A stretch of DNA of 64,000 nt. Origin: Uranotaenia lowii. Its lineage: Eukaryota > Arthropoda > Insecta > Diptera > Culicidae. Of this stretch, positions 1-12,119 are shown piece by piece. Made by a program: the position numbers and the translations under genes. Location: assembly GCF_029784155.1 (NCBI RefSeq), contig NC_073693.1, positions 233,730,016 through 233,794,015 of the forward strand. The letters are read 5' to 3'. The notes below the pieces were generated by a model. That model was not told the DNA's origin. It saw only the letters and a list, made by a program, of their open reading frames with translations, and did no database searches. Positions within the stretch are counted from its first letter, which is position 1. The number at the start of each line of letters is the position of its first letter.

Positions 1-329
1 TAGTATAAACCACAACATGATTTCACCTTTACAAACTCAATCAGAAAGCTCAAATATCAACAATACCCACAGTTTCCACATTTCATACTAACATGAACCC
101 AACATCATCCACACTCCATCTTAATTCAAACCGAACGTTAACAGTGTGGTCATAGTGACACGGATGAAAACTTTTTCGTTTCATCCGTTGAAATATGTAA
201 GATATTTTAATCAATGTATGTATGAACATGAAACAGATAACAATTGTACATTTATAACAGACGAGCAGCAATCAATGGACTCCTAGCCGTTGGACTAAAA
301 CGAAATCGACAAAAACAACAGACAGCAAA
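1..329. other. flank of Penelope-like element, no gene seen
   Basis: AT-rich sequence with no supported coding frame or terminal repeat. It may be the 5' non-coding part of the Penelope-like element that follows, whose outer boundary I cannot place. Confidence 0.3.
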
Positions 330-2831
330 GTGAGTTACAACACTACATTTCACAAATCATTAACAACGCTCAAAACAATAATTTGCAATAAAATTTCCAG
401 TTCCCTTGAAAAAGACCAACAAAACTGGTCGAAACGTCGGGTATTTCAAAAACCATCGTTGTTTGATCTACATCCAAGACCGAAAAAGCCAAAATTAAAT
501 TACTATATATCATTCCCGGTCGTAAACATAAACCTAACCTCAAAATTTAAAAAAAATGTTCATGGTACTATTTATTCGACAACATTTTATCAGCTTCAAC
601 TCATCTTACTCGCCGTCACAACAATTCACAAATCATCATACCCACTGCAGCACCAACCAATATCGCAACCCGAATACCAACAACACAACAACCAAACCTC
701 TCGAATTTCAACCCCAAAGCCATACACAACGCTACAACCATATCATTACCAAAAGAAGCCGAACTCATCTGGAGCTTAGGACCTAAATTTGCATTACCGT
801 ACACAAACACCAATGAAATTCCGTTCTACCATATCATAGCCGACCTAGAATCTGTTCTCGAAACTTCTACAGACAAATTAATCCGTGACCGCAATAGATG
901 CCATCTCGCCAACTCCATACAAAACTTTTTACACAGTCAAAAGCACAAGCCGAAAGATGCACTCTCCAGTTTGCTCTCTCATGCATGCAAGGTGACGAAA
1001 CAATTTGCCAAAGATCATCCAGACCTAATAGTAGTGGAGTCTGATAAAGGTAAACAAACCGTTGTTATGTATGAGAAAGACTACAACACCAAAATGCTCG
1101 ACTTCCTATCGGATCGAAACACATACACAGTACACAGCCGCAACCCGACCTCAACATATAAAGACAAGAACAACAACTTGGTAAACCGACTATTGGAACT
1201 GAAACTGATCGACAAAAAAACAGCACATCAACTTCGCACACAATCACCACAATGCCCACGGATTTATGGATTGCCGAAAGTACACAAGAGGAATTTGCCG
1301 CTCAGACCAGTGGTTCCGAATATAGGTGCACCATCGTACATGCTCTCCAAATACATCGGCCGGATCATAAGTTCATCGATCAAAAGCTCCTATAACATCA
1401 CCGACTCTTTTTCGTTTTGTGACTATATAAACAAAGTAACACTACCTGAGGAACACATTTTGGTTTCCTTTGATGTTGTTTCCTTGTTTACATGTATTCC
1501 ACGAAGTTTAGTCACTTCCACAGTCATACAACGTTGGGCAGATATAAAAGAACACACTAACATAAATCTTGATTTGTTCCTTGAGATAGTGGAGTTCTGT
1601 CTAGAATGTAGCTATTTTTCCTTCCGTGGGAAATACTACAAACAAACATTCGGCACCGCTATGGGTAACTGTATGTCACCAGCAGTAGCTGAATTAGTGA
1701 CAGAATCTCTCCTTGACTTCGTTGTTCAACACTCTCCCACCCCGTTACCAATTTTGAAAAAGTATGTTGACGATCTGCTTTTAGCGTTACCAGAAAACAA
1801 AGTCATCGATGTTTTGAATATTTTCAACTCTTATGACGAAAATATTCAATTTACACATGAGATCGAACAGAACAACCGAATACCCTTTCTGGACCTAACA
1901 CTAGTTCGCCAAAACGACCAAACTATCAAAACTGAATGGTACAGTAAAGCTATGGCATCGGGGCGGTTCATGGATTATTATTCTTACCACCCGTTACACA
2001 TGAAAATCAACATGGTCAATAATTTCATTCGAAGAGTACAGACATTCAGCACCAATCTCACCGGAGAAGAAATTGATCGAATCATTGATGAACACCTAAA
2101 AATAAATCACTACCCAGTTTCACTTCGCCACAGAATTAGGAACACAATAGCAAGAAATAATTCAACGCAAATTGTTTCTCCCTCTCCACCCCGAAACTGT
2201 ACGATACAGATCGATTCCATTTGTCAGCGGATTGACGAATAAGCTACAAAATGTTTTGAAAAATGATTTTCCCAACATAAAATTAGCTGCTCGTTATGAA
2301 AAAACTACAAGCCAACTTTTCAGTAGAACCAAAGACCCAATTCCGCCAGATATGAAAAATAACGTTGTTTACTGCATTTCGTGCAACGATTGCCCAGCGA
2401 AATATGTTGGATATAGCACCAACACGTTGAAAACACGCATAGGAGGCCATGCAAGTAATATCAACAAATTGAATCAGCTACTGACTGAATATGCCATCAA
2501 CAATAGCCCAAGGAAACAACACGAAATTTCTGATCTCATAGGGAAAACGGCTCTATTACAACATTGCATAGAGACAGAACATCGCTTCAATTTAAAAGGT
2601 GCTGCCATTCTGGATGAAAGCCGTCGGGAGTCTGCATTGCCCATACTGGAAGTTTGTCACATCATCAACACAGATGCAACAGTGAATAAGAGATCCGATG
2701 TTGACCATCTGAGCTCTACATATTCCGGGATCCTCAACACTATCAAGAAAGGAAATAGACCGAAGAAAAACATACCCAAACAGACCGAAACTGCTACATC
2801 AACAACATCATTTGGTAGTGCAACCAGCTAG
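330..2831 (+). pseudogene. Penelope-like retroelement (RT + GIY-YIG endonuclease), frame broken
   Basis: Reverse transcriptase followed by a GIY-YIG endonuclease, the hallmark order of Penelope-like elements. The RT frame (open from 551, recognisable from about 760 to 2242) shows the stretch SLGPKFALP near its start, GLPKVHK before the palm, and the catalytic KYVDDLLLAL at about 1759-1788. The endonuclease frame (to 2831) shows NVVYCISCNDCPAKYVGYS, with the GIY-YIG tyrosines and the later TRIGGHASN stretch. The frame changes twice. One change is near an A-run at 549-556, joining an upstream basic segment (from about 330) to the RT frame. The other is near 2180-2200, between RT and endonuclease, where both frames overlap. 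The total span of about 834 codons fits the usual single-ORF length of this class, so one-base indels in an otherwise young copy are likely. No ATG opens the RT frame. Confidence 0.9.
378..445 (+). ncRNA. degenerate hammerhead-ribozyme-like motif, 5' side of Penelope-like element
   Basis: GACCA (413-417) and TGGTC (426-430) can form helix II and are followed by GAAACGTC, the usual 3' half of a hammerhead core. The 5' core reads CTTGAAA instead of CTGATGA, so activity is doubtful. Hammerheads are known in the terminal repeats of Penelope-like elements, and the position just upstream of the RT frame fits. Confidence 0.45.
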
Positions 2832-3250
2832 TGATCGGAGTGTTTGTTGCTGAGTTTCTTTGAGATTTTCTTTCGTGTTTGGAGTTTGCTCTAGGCAGTA
2901 ATTTTCATTTTTTATAAATATTTAAGTAAGCCTTTTCATCTAAGTTTTCATTTTAATATCTTTTAGCGTTTTTAATGGTAAAAAGTGTCCAATTATTGTA
3001 TGTGAATTTAATTGTAATCGATCCTCCAGATGAAGAAACACAATTTTCTGTAAGTTTTCTACTGTTCTATGTTGTCAACTAGTTCATTAAGAGATTGTAA
3101 TGTTTGTTGTAGATTCCTGTGAAAAAGTTCAAATAAAGAACGAAACGTCGGAATAAGAAGAGAAGGTGTTTTGGATCCGTGAATTGACTGAAAAAGCCGA
3201 AATATTTTCCCGTTTATAGGTACTATTAGTAATGTATCTTTCAACGATTA
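2832..3250 (+). repeat. 3' non-coding region of Penelope-like element with second hammerhead-like motif
   Basis: No coding frame. At 3113-3154, ATTCC (3113-3117) pairs with GGAAT (3150-3154) as helix I. GTTC (3127-3130) pairs with GAAC (3138-3141) as helix II, followed by GAAACGTC. The 5' core (TGTGAAA) is degenerate. A GAAACGTC(G) block on both sides of the ORF suggests the pseudo-LTR arrangement known for this class. The exact 3' end was not found. Confidence 0.45.
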
Positions 3251-3374
3251 TTATTAGTGATTTATGCTGCAACACACGATTTTATCGAAAATATATACTT
3301 ATTCCAGAATAAACATGTACTTTACAGAACTTTTCATGATCCGAACGCTAAATTAGCTAAATTGTAGTGGATGA

Positions 3375-3830
3375 AGGTGAGAAAATTGAAAAAAATGTAC
3401 CTGTATAAAGCCCTTCCCATTTACCCCAGGTAGGGTTTGGAGACAAAATTTTAGTTTTTTTGTAAATTAACTTTTTTTTTCTTAATTTTAAATCGCTGTT
3501 TCTTTTAGTAACTAGTTGTTTCAAATGTAAGGATTGTTCCAATTTAGAGTTTTTCGTCTAAAGCCAGCTTGTTTACGAGAAATTTGCGGTTGAAAAAGAT
3601 GCACATCAACTCAACATCGTAGTTAAAAATAAATAATTAACAAAAATCGCTTTAAACATCCGCTATTTTCGGAATCGTATTTCTTTTACAGTTTTTGGAT
3701 ACATTAAAAGTAAATTTAACATTCTGCATTCAAAGCTTGAAAAAATAGTACACAGTATTTTTTAACATCCATCGTTCCCACTTACTCCACGTCCACACTT
3801 ACCCCGGTGCACCTCACCCTTTTTCTTTTA
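3375..3830 (-). repeat. dispersed repeat, inverted partner of 60.3-kb copy
   Basis: Read on the minus strand, this starts near GGGGTAAGTGTGGACG (about 3790-3815) and runs through ACTGTAAAAGAAATACGATT to a GGGGTAAATGGGAAGGGCTT block near 3405-3425. The same order of blocks occurs on the plus strand at 60330-60690, so both are copies of one interspersed, non-coding family. Confidence 0.6.
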
Positions 3831-3835
3831 TGAGC

Positions 3836-4586
3836 AATCATATTTGTTCAACATTTTCGACTCGAGTGACGTAGTTTTAAAAATTTAAAAATAAATCCCT
3901 GAGTATCAATCTAATGATTTGTAGTTCAATTGGTAAAAATAACCGAAAAAATTCATTGAAAGATCATTTACCACCGAAGAAATAAATATTCAAAAAAAGT
4001 ATTCTGAATTTTGCCTGGTTTTCTTTTTTACAAAATCGGGAATTTTGTGAGACCATTCGGGAAAAAGACGGGAAAAATGCGGGAAATCAAAAATCGATTT
4101 TGAGTGGCCACCCTGTTTAGTTTGACACAACACTGGAAGTCCATTTTTGTCAGAAAACTGTGATTTTGTCATTTGAAGTTTAAATCAGGAACATGATCAT
4201 GTTTCAACAAACCAGAAAACGGTTTGAGCGTATACAATTCCTACTAAAATAATTGAAGCCATAAATTTAGTATTCTATGGTTTAACAGCATTTTGCTAGA
4301 AAGAAATTTACCATCGTCAGAACAATCCCTGAATAAAATTGCAACCCACTATCCCGATAATAATTTTTTACAAATCTGGAAATGTAAAATGTTTGGAGGA
4401 TTCCAGAATTTTTTTGAAATTTATCAAAACAGTTAGCTCAGAAAATCATCGATAAGATTTTCAATTTTCTTTAGAGTTTATGAAGATTATGCTTATGAGC
4501 TTTAAGAGAATCTTTTTGTCAATATCAGAATACAATTTCAAACCAATTTACATAAAGCAAAGATAAAAGCATTATTTGTTCGCTAA
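3836..4586. repeat. AT-rich filler with one hAT-like end at 4010-4115
   Basis: The minus strand from 4115 reads CAGGGTGGCCACTC, followed by several CGGGAAAAA-type blocks. That matches the left end of the element at 54061. Only one end is visible, so this is a fragment. The rest (to 4586) shows nothing I can name. Confidence 0.45.
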
Positions 4587-5895
4587 TCTATATATATAAA
4601 AAGCAATTATCTGTATGTTTGTTTGTTTGTTTGTCCTCTATAGACTCAGCCGTCTTAAGAGCTAGAGGTCTGAAATTTGGCATGGATACTCATTTCGTCC
4701 AGGAAGGATGAAAAATGTTTTCAGATTTTTGGATGACCCCTTCTGAAAGGGGTCGTCCATATCAACTGATTAATGCTTTTGCGATATTGGCGTTATTATA
4801 CACCAGATTGTGATGAAAATTTGCACATGAGTGTTTTGAGAGACGAGCAATCGATTACAGTTATCAAATTTAGGGTCAGGGGCCGGCCAAAGGGGTCGTC
4901 CATATCCACTGATTAATGTTTTTGCGATATTGGCGTTATTATAGTTCGTATTGTGATGAAAATTAGCACATGAGTGTTTTGAGGGACGAGTAATCGATTT
5001 CAAGTTTTGAATTGTGGATCAGAAGTCGGCTGAAGGAGTCGTCCATACCCAACTTTAATGTTTTTGCGATTTTGACGTTATTCTACATTGAATTGGGATG
5101 AAAATTTTCGCATAGGAGTTTTTAGGGGCGCTCTTTTGTTTTCAGGTTTCAAATCTTGACTCAGGGGTCGGCAAAAGGGGTTATTATCTGTTCAATGTTT
5201 TAACGATATTCATAGAATTGTAATGAAAATTGACACATGAGAGTTTAACAGAAAAAATAATTGATTTCAGTTGTCAAGTTTTGAATCGTGGTCAAAAAAA
5301 AGGCCGTCCATGTCAGATGCTCACTGTTTTCGCGATATTGTCGTCATCATGTATCGGATTGAGATGAAAATGTTCAGATGAGGATTATAAACTATGAGCA
5401 ATTGACTCCAGGTAGCATGTTCCGTGTCAAGGGTCGGCGAAAAGGGCGTCTATATTCACTGTTCACTGTTTTCAAGTTCCTGACGTTATTTTACACATAA
5501 TTTGAAAAGAAAAAATGGCACAAGGGAGTTTTGAGGAACGTAAAATTGGTTTCAATTATCGAATTTCGGACCATGGGACAGAAAAAGATGGTTTCATTGA
5601 AAGTTCAGTGTTTTGTGCAATAATTTTGTTGGAGGCAGTTAATTGATACCAATAATTTCTGCCATAATGTCTAGATTTTGCAACCGATCGAGAAGAAAAC
5701 ACTCTCTCATAAATCTTAATAAAAAGCCAATCAACCGTTTAATTTGAATTTCAAGTAATAGTAATAGTAGCGACTTTAAACACTGTTGAATTTTTTCCCC
5801 AAAATTGTCGAAAGAATATTTCGAATTCATTTTCTAAACTCATTTTGACGTACCAATGATTTAAAGCGAAACGAAGTTCGTACGGGATCAGCTAG
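4587..5895 (+). mobile_element. non-autonomous Helitron with internal tandem repeats
   Basis: It begins with TC (4587-4588) after an A, in TCTATATATATAAAAAGC, followed by a GTTTGTTTGTTTGTTTGT run. It ends in CTAG (5892-5895) followed by T. Just inside the 3' end is a hairpin with arms GCGAA/TTCGT and loop ACGAAG, then CGGGATCAGCTAG. These are the marks of Helitron ends inserted at an AT site. The body is about six degenerate units of about 143 bp; 'GTCGTCCAT' anchors sit at 4752, 4895 and 5038, with weaker ones near 5300 and 5440. No Rep/helicase frame is present, so it depends on proteins from elsewhere. Confidence 0.75.
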
Positions 5896-6308
5896 TCACA
5901 AATAAAAAGTCACAATTTTAAATCAAATGGAGAAAAGATTTTTCTAGGAATTTTTTAAGAGATTCCTGAGACTCTTTTCAGAGTTTTTTCGAAATTCGTT
6001 TTAGACTCATTTGAGACTCTTTTGAGACCTATCAAGACTTTTAAGACCGCTTTAGGACATTTTGAGCTACTTTAGAGACTCTTTAGAACTTCTTTTGGGT
6101 TGCTTTGAAACTGCTCTTAGACATTTTTGAGACTTTACTTGAGAATAGTTAAGATAACGTTCTAAGATTTCGTAATGATGACAATAGTTTGACATGCGCG
6201 TGGCATTCCAATGGGAAGCTTAAAAATAGTTGAAAACGAGAAAATTGCCCATTTCACCGAAAATCACCATTTTCGAAGTCTCAGAAAACATATAGTTTTT
6301 CGTTCTAA

Positions 6309-6376
6309 GAAAATAGCAGTTCTCTGTGAATTCTTAAGATGTTTTATACGACGTAATGAAAGCTCACGCGAGAATT
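6309..6376 (-). repeat. end of a TA-type MITE (TCTCGCGTGAGC family)
   Basis: The reverse complement begins TCTCGCGTGAGCTTTCATTA and continues with CGTCGTATAAAAC and AAGAATTCACAG. It matches the left end of the complete MITE at 34992-35230. The other end was not located. Confidence 0.55.
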
Positions 6377-6549
6377 AAAAAATATATAACCGAAGTTAGT
6401 TTAAAATAATGAAACATAGAAAAAATTGCCTGAAAATATTTTACTGAATATTTTTCAACAATATAGTTTTTTGTAGAACAAAAGTTGTTCGTAATCAGAA
6501 AATATAACTTCTGTGAATTTTTCAGCTAAAAAAATGAGGGCCTTAGAGT

Positions 6550-6665
6550 AAGGTTGCCAGAATTTTGTCAACACGTATCCGGGCAATGTTATATAAAAAA
6601 CTGGCCAAATTCGGGCATTTGATTTTAAAATTGACAATTGAAAATCCGGGCAATATCCCGACAAA
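6550..6665. repeat. CCGGGCAA-type MITE end fragment
   Basis: AAGGTTGCCAGAATTTT is followed by repeated TCCGGGCAAT blocks. Similar blocks occur at 14970-15060 and 37225-37350, so this is a dispersed family; its boundaries are unclear. Confidence 0.4.
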
Positions 6666-9600
6666 TTTCGTCAAAGTCTCAAAATTATTCAACAAAAATC
6701 AAGAATAAACTGAAGAAAAAAAATTCTATCTAAATTCATCGACAGATTTTAAATAGTATTTAAGGTTTCCAAAAAAAACCTTTTATAATTATTTTTATAA
6801 AACTTGCTTTGAAAATTTCAAAAGATTCTTTTGGAACTTTTTCGGGACTCTTTTGAATCTCATGAGATTTTTTTGTAACTCTTTCGAGACTCTTTTGAGC
6901 CAATTTCAAATCTGATTTGTTTTGAAACTTTTTTGGCACCGTTCCGAGACTCTTGCAAGACTCTTCTGTGACTCTTTTGAAGTACGTTTTTGACTCCTTT
7001 GCAGATTTAAGACACTTTCGAGACCCTTTCAACTTTTTTTGGGGTTAATTTTAGACTATTTTCTGAACCATTTTAAAACGTATTTGAGACTCTTGATACT
7101 CTTCCAGGACTCGCTTAAAACACTTTTGAGGTTGTTGAGGAAACTGTTTTCAGACTTGGCTTTATATATATATTTTAGAGCTTTTTTTTCTAACTTTCCT
7201 AAGGTTTTTCCAAGATTCTTTAGTAACGATTTTCAGAAGTATTGTGATACTCTTTCAAGACTTTTCTGAGACTCTTACAACATTTCGAGATTCTTCTAGG
7301 ACTCTTTCGACACTCTTATGAAACTCTGTATAAATCTCATAAGACTGGAAGAGGCAGTTTCGAAACTTTACTGCCAATTTTTGAGTAAATTTTAGGACTG
7401 CTTTAAGACTCTGTTGACACTTTTTCAAGACTTTTTGAGACTCAGTTTGTTATTGTTTTTAACTGATGGAGATTCTTTTGGAACTCATTAAGTACCCTTT
7501 TAAGACTCCTCTGAGATTCTTCTTAAACTCTTTTTAAACTCTTTATCGATTTGAAACTCGTCCCAAAGCAATTTAAAGGATACTTAAGATTGTTTTATAT
7601 AAGGTTTCAGACTGTTTTAAAAACTGTTTTAAAGCTTTTTTGGGATTCTTGCCACTGGATATTTTTTGGAAACTCCTCTGTGCTTTGAGGTTTTTTAATG
7701 ACTTTTTGAGACTTTCCAAGACAATTTTAAGAGCCTCGACTTGAAGCTAATTTAAGGTTGTTCTGAAACTACTTTCAGTCTTTTTTAAGACTTTCAGAGT
7801 TCCTTTCTAGACCTTTTTAAGACTCTATGCGACTGTTCTAAGATTATTTTAAGCATTTTTTTTAGACTGTGTGAACTCTTTCAAGCCATTTCTGAGAGTC
7901 CAAAAACTCTTTCCAGATTAATTTAACATTGTGAAACACTCATAAATTCTTTACGAATCTTCTGAGACTGTTAAAAGACTCTTTCGAGACTCATTCTAAA
8001 CCCCTTTGAGCCAATGTTTCAAACTCTTTTGTTGCTTTTTCAAGACTATTTTAAGACTTTTTGTAACTCTTTTGAAAGATAGTCTCCTTCGATACTATTT
8101 CCTCTTTCTTTTTCTTTTGAGACTCATTACAGACCCCCCTAAGACCCTTTTAATACACTTTTGAGATTCTTCTGGGACTTCGACACTCTTATGAGACTCT
8201 GTCTAAATAACAGAGAGAAAATTTCTAGCCCTTTTTGACAATAAGGACTGTTTAAAGATTCTGTTGACATTGTTTCAAGACTCCATTAACTCTTTTAAGA
8301 GACTCTGTAGAGATTCCATTGAAACTAATTTTAGACCCTTTTAAGAATCTTCTAAGTTCTTCCGAGACCCTTTAGAGATTCTTAATTGATTTGAAACTTT
8401 TTTCAAAGTCATTAAAAATCTGTCAGGACACTCAAGACAGTTTTGATATTGATTTCACACTGTTTTCAAAATTATGTTAATGCTTTTTTGAGACTCTTGA
8501 CTCTGGAGATTTTTCGTAAACTGTTTGGAAACTCCTCAGAAACTGCTTTGAGACTTTGTAAGGATTTTTTGAGACTTTCTGAGACAATTTCGAGAGCCTC
8601 GACTTGAAGCTCTATTAAGGTTGTTCTGAAACTACTTTCAGACTTCTTAAGGCTTTACGAGTTTGTTTCTTGACTTTCTCAAGGCTTTCTCAAGGATTCT
8701 TGTGAGACTGTTCTAAGACTATCTTAAGAAGTTTTTTTTTTGAGACTGATGTGAACTCTGAACTGTGTCATTTCTGAGAGTCTTAAAACTCTTCGAGATT
8801 GATTTGGGACTATTTCGAAACTGCCATAAACTCTTTACGGAGTTTTTGAGACTGTTATGAGACTCTTTTGAGGCTCTTTTTAAACTCCTACGAATTTTTT
8901 GAGACTGTTATGAGACTCTTTGATGGCTCTTTTTTCACTCCTTTGTGCCAGTTACGAAACTGTTCCATATTCTTTTGGCGCTTTTTCAAGACTGTTTTAA
9001 GAATTTTTGTGACTCTTTCGAAAGATACTCTCCTTAGATACTCTTTCTTCTTACTTCTTCTTTTAAGACCCTTCTAAGACACTTATGGAATTTTTCTGGG
9101 ACTATTTCGATATTTTATGAGACTCTGTATAAATCACAAAGAGACAATTTCTAGCCTTGTTGACAATTAGTATTGATTTAAGATTCTGTTGACAGTGTTT
9201 CAATATTTACACTGGTATATCGCATTTCGTTACTTTTTTTAGAGACTTTGTAGAGATTCTTTCAAACTCATTTTAGACCCTTTTTACAATCTTCTCAGTT
9301 CTTTCGAGACTGTTTTGAGAATTTTCATTGATTTGAAACTATTTCCAAAGTTAATTGAAGCCTTTCAGGACACTTGAGACAGTTTGATATTGATTTCACA
9401 CTGTTTTTAAAATTATTTGAAAGCTTTTTTTAAAGAATCCTCACTCTGAATATTTTTTTAAAAACTTTTTGGGAACTGTTTGGAAACTCCTCTGAAACTG
9501 CCTTGAGGCTTTTTAAGGACTTTTTGAGAATCTTTTTTAAGGTTGTTCTGAAACTACTTTAAAACTTTAAAAGGCTCTTAGAGTTTCTTTCTAGATTTTT

Positions 9601-10101
9601 TTTCATTTTTTTTAAGATTCTTGTGTGACTGTTCTAAGACTTTCTTAAGAAGTTTTTTTTTGACTGATGTGAACTCTCTCAAGTCATTTCTGAGAGTCTT
9701 AAAACTATTCGAGATTGATTTGGGAGTGTTTCGAAACTACCATAAACTCTTTAAGAATCTTCTTAGACTGTTATGAGTTTCTTTTGTGACTCTTTTTACA
9801 CTCCTTTAAACCAATTTTAAAACTTTTCAAACTCTTTTGCTGCTTTTTAAAAACTGTTTTAGACTTTTTGTGACTTTTTTGAAAGATGCTCTCCTTAGAT
9901 ACTCTTTTGTTTTTCTTCTTCCTTTGAGACCTTTCTAAGATTCTTCTAAGATACTTCTGAGATTCTTTTAAGACTTTTTTGAGACACTTTCAAAACGTCG
10001 AAACGGGATTGATTTGAGAATTTTTCAGGACTCTTGAGATCTTTTTGAGATTGATTTCAAAATCTTTCCAAAGCCATTTTGAGACTTTTCAGACTCTGGA
10101 G

Positions 10102-10473
10102 CAAGGTTGCTGAAAAAAAATTCTGTATTTTTTAAATAAATAATTAAGACTTTTTGTGATTTTACCGAAAAATTCTGTGATAGATTTCTGTGATACTTTT
10201 TGGAGTTTCATAGTTAATTCATGATAAATTGGGTCTTTTTCACGTTTTGGTTGGGCAAAATCAATTACCATTTCCAATTTTATCATACTTTTCGAGTAAG
10301 AAATTTAAATTTGATGCTGTCCAAAAAAAAAATCAAAAATCTATTCAAAATGAAATAGTTCTATGAAATCTGTGAAAATTTCAAAATTTGTGTTGTTTGA
10401 AGCAGATTGTGTGATTAAAATTTGCTCAAAAATCTGTGAAATTACTGATTTTTCTGTGATTTCGGCTACCTTG
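10102..10473. mobile_element. 372-bp hAT-like MITE
   Basis: The ends are CAAGGTTGCTGAAA and, reverse-complemented, CAAGGTAGCCGAAA. They are flanked by an exact 8-bp duplication CTCTGGAG (10094-10101 and 10474-10481). An 8-bp duplication with CA..TG ends indicates a non-autonomous hAT-type element. It interrupts the minisatellite and has no coding capacity. Confidence 0.85.
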
Positions 10474-11056
10474 CTCTGGAGTCCCCTTTGAAACTCTATG
10501 ACTCTCTTATGACCATTTAAAGGTTGGTAACTTTCAGATATTTTTTAAAACTTAAAGGTTGGAAACTTTCAGATATTTTTTAAAACTTTAAGGGTTTTTT
10601 TTAGATGTTTTTGAGGCTCTTTCAAGACTTTTTTATGCCTTTCGAAAACACTCACAAATAAGACTGTTGTGAAACTATTTTGAATCTTTTCTGAGCTCTA
10701 AAGAGTCCTTTTGAGATTCTTTGAAAACTCTTATGAAACTGTTTAGGTATGTCCGAAGTGTGACTTTTGAGACTATTTCTTCTTTTTAAAACTCTTTTAA
10801 GACTTAACCTCTTTTGAGATTCTTCAGAAACTTTCTTAAGATTCTGTTGAGACTAGTTTGAAACACTTTTGAAACTCGTCTGAGACTCTTTTGAGACTCT
10901 TTTTGAGACTCTTCGACAAACTTTTGAACTCATTTTTATACTGTTTCGAAACTATTTTGCTACTGTTCCCGATACTCTTAAAAGACTTTTTGGTGACTCT
11001 TTAGTAACCCCTTTTAAATTCTCTTAAGATTCTGTTGAGACTCGTTTGAAACTGTA

Positions 11057-12018
11057 CACACTAAGATTGCAATTAGCCCCCCGGGATAATGACTACCTGA
11101 ATCACAGGGAAAATGCCTCTTTCAGACGAAGTTCGAATTGAAACCCACTCAAATCACGGGACGCTTCATATCTCCTGAAATCCAGGATGAAAATTCTACG
11201 AGTGCACAGGTGCTCAAACAACCGTCCTGTATCACGGGAGATCGTTAACTGTCAACGGTTTTCGGTCCCGCGCTTTTTCTTTTCTTCATTTTGTGAGTCA
11301 CGTTGAGTTCGAGTTCTCTAAACGTGAAAGTTGTGCGAAATTATTTCAATTAAAGTGAAATTAATTTGCCTAAGTTCTACCGAAACATTCGGAGTTACTG
11401 ATAGATTGATGGGAGGAACAAAAGTTTATTTAATAGGATCCACCGGGAAATTTATAACTAAACGTCAATATGTCGACGAATCAGCCGTCGCAGCATTTGT
11501 CGCCGCATGGAGAAGAACACCAAGAAGATTTTCGAGGATCTTATCAACAAACTGAGAACAAAGAACCGCTGAAATCAGCACAACGTACCTATGTACGTGG
11601 TGCTGAACAGGTAATTTCTTTTCGATTGATTTAATATTGACTAATAAATTAACGTTTCATTTTTTTTTCAGGTGAAATACCGGGCAATCATAACAAACAT
11701 CAGGAGCAGCACCATCGTTATGTACAATTTTAAAACATTTCATCCTCTTAATAAATGCTTTTTGAAAGATTAAGACTAATTTTTATGCAAAACAAATCCC
11801 TTATTTTCTTGTAAATCTTAAAAGAAAACAGTTTCGAGCCTACCGAAAAATTTCGAAACTTCCCTGCAATCCACAGGAGAAAAAAGTTTCGATTATACAG
11901 GTGAGTTTGACAGCTGTTTTCCTGTACTGTTTTTCTGTACTGAGATTGTCCTGTAATTTTCAGCTGTTAAAAATACAGGACGAAATCGTTTCGACCACAT
12001 AAGAAAAGATTAAGTGTG
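11057..12018. mobile_element. TA-flanked element carrying a gene-like cassette
   Basis: The unrelated sequence breaks the GAGACT array and is bounded by TA (11055-11056, 12019-12020), with ends CACACTAAGAT and, reverse-complemented, CACACTTAATC. The terminal similarity is short and imperfect. Both arms are rich in CCTGTA/TACAGG and ATCACGGGA words. The centre has a start codon, an intron and a polyadenylation-like signal (see 11470-11773). Confidence 0.5.
11470..11773 (+). pseudogene. small spliced gene-like unit inside the 11.1-12.0 kb element
   Basis: ATG at 11470 opens 47 codons rich in Q, H and E (MSTNQPSQHLSPHGEEH...), ending exactly at a donor CAG|GTAATT (11610|11611). A T-rich tract and CAG acceptor end the 61-nt intron at 11671. 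The in-phase second exon runs 33 more codons to TAA at 11771-11773. A second frame in exon 2 continues the Q/H-rich composition for 19 codons, hinting at a one-base indel. AATAAA is present near 11750. I do not recognise the product; it could be a captured host-gene fragment. The intron is inferred, not shown. Confidence 0.35.
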
Positions 12019-12119
12019 TATAGAGATTCTTCTAAGTTTTTTTTTCAGAAACGTGTGATACTTTTTAGATACTCTTTTTAGACTCTTTTAAACCTAGCAC
12101 ACTTTAAAGCTTCCCAGGA

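Larger units (their letters stand above)
5930..12115. repeat. 6-kb degenerate GAGACTCTTTT minisatellite
   Basis: A very long, strand-asymmetric array whose basic word is GAGACTCTTTT (about 11 bp, highly diverged). It contains at least three higher-order units of about 0.9 kb, marked by AAGGTTGTTCTGAAACTACT at 7754, 8617 and 9539 (spacings 863 and 922). Shared flanks include GAGAGCCTCGACTTGAAGCT in the first two units. Open frames here are by-products of the repeat. At least two mobile elements have inserted (10102-10473 and 11057-12018). Confidence 0.85.

Noticed and set aside
6760..7269. Frames in the minisatellite (for example a serine/lysine-rich one at 7032-6760)
   Set aside because: Direct translation of the GAGACTCTTTT word.
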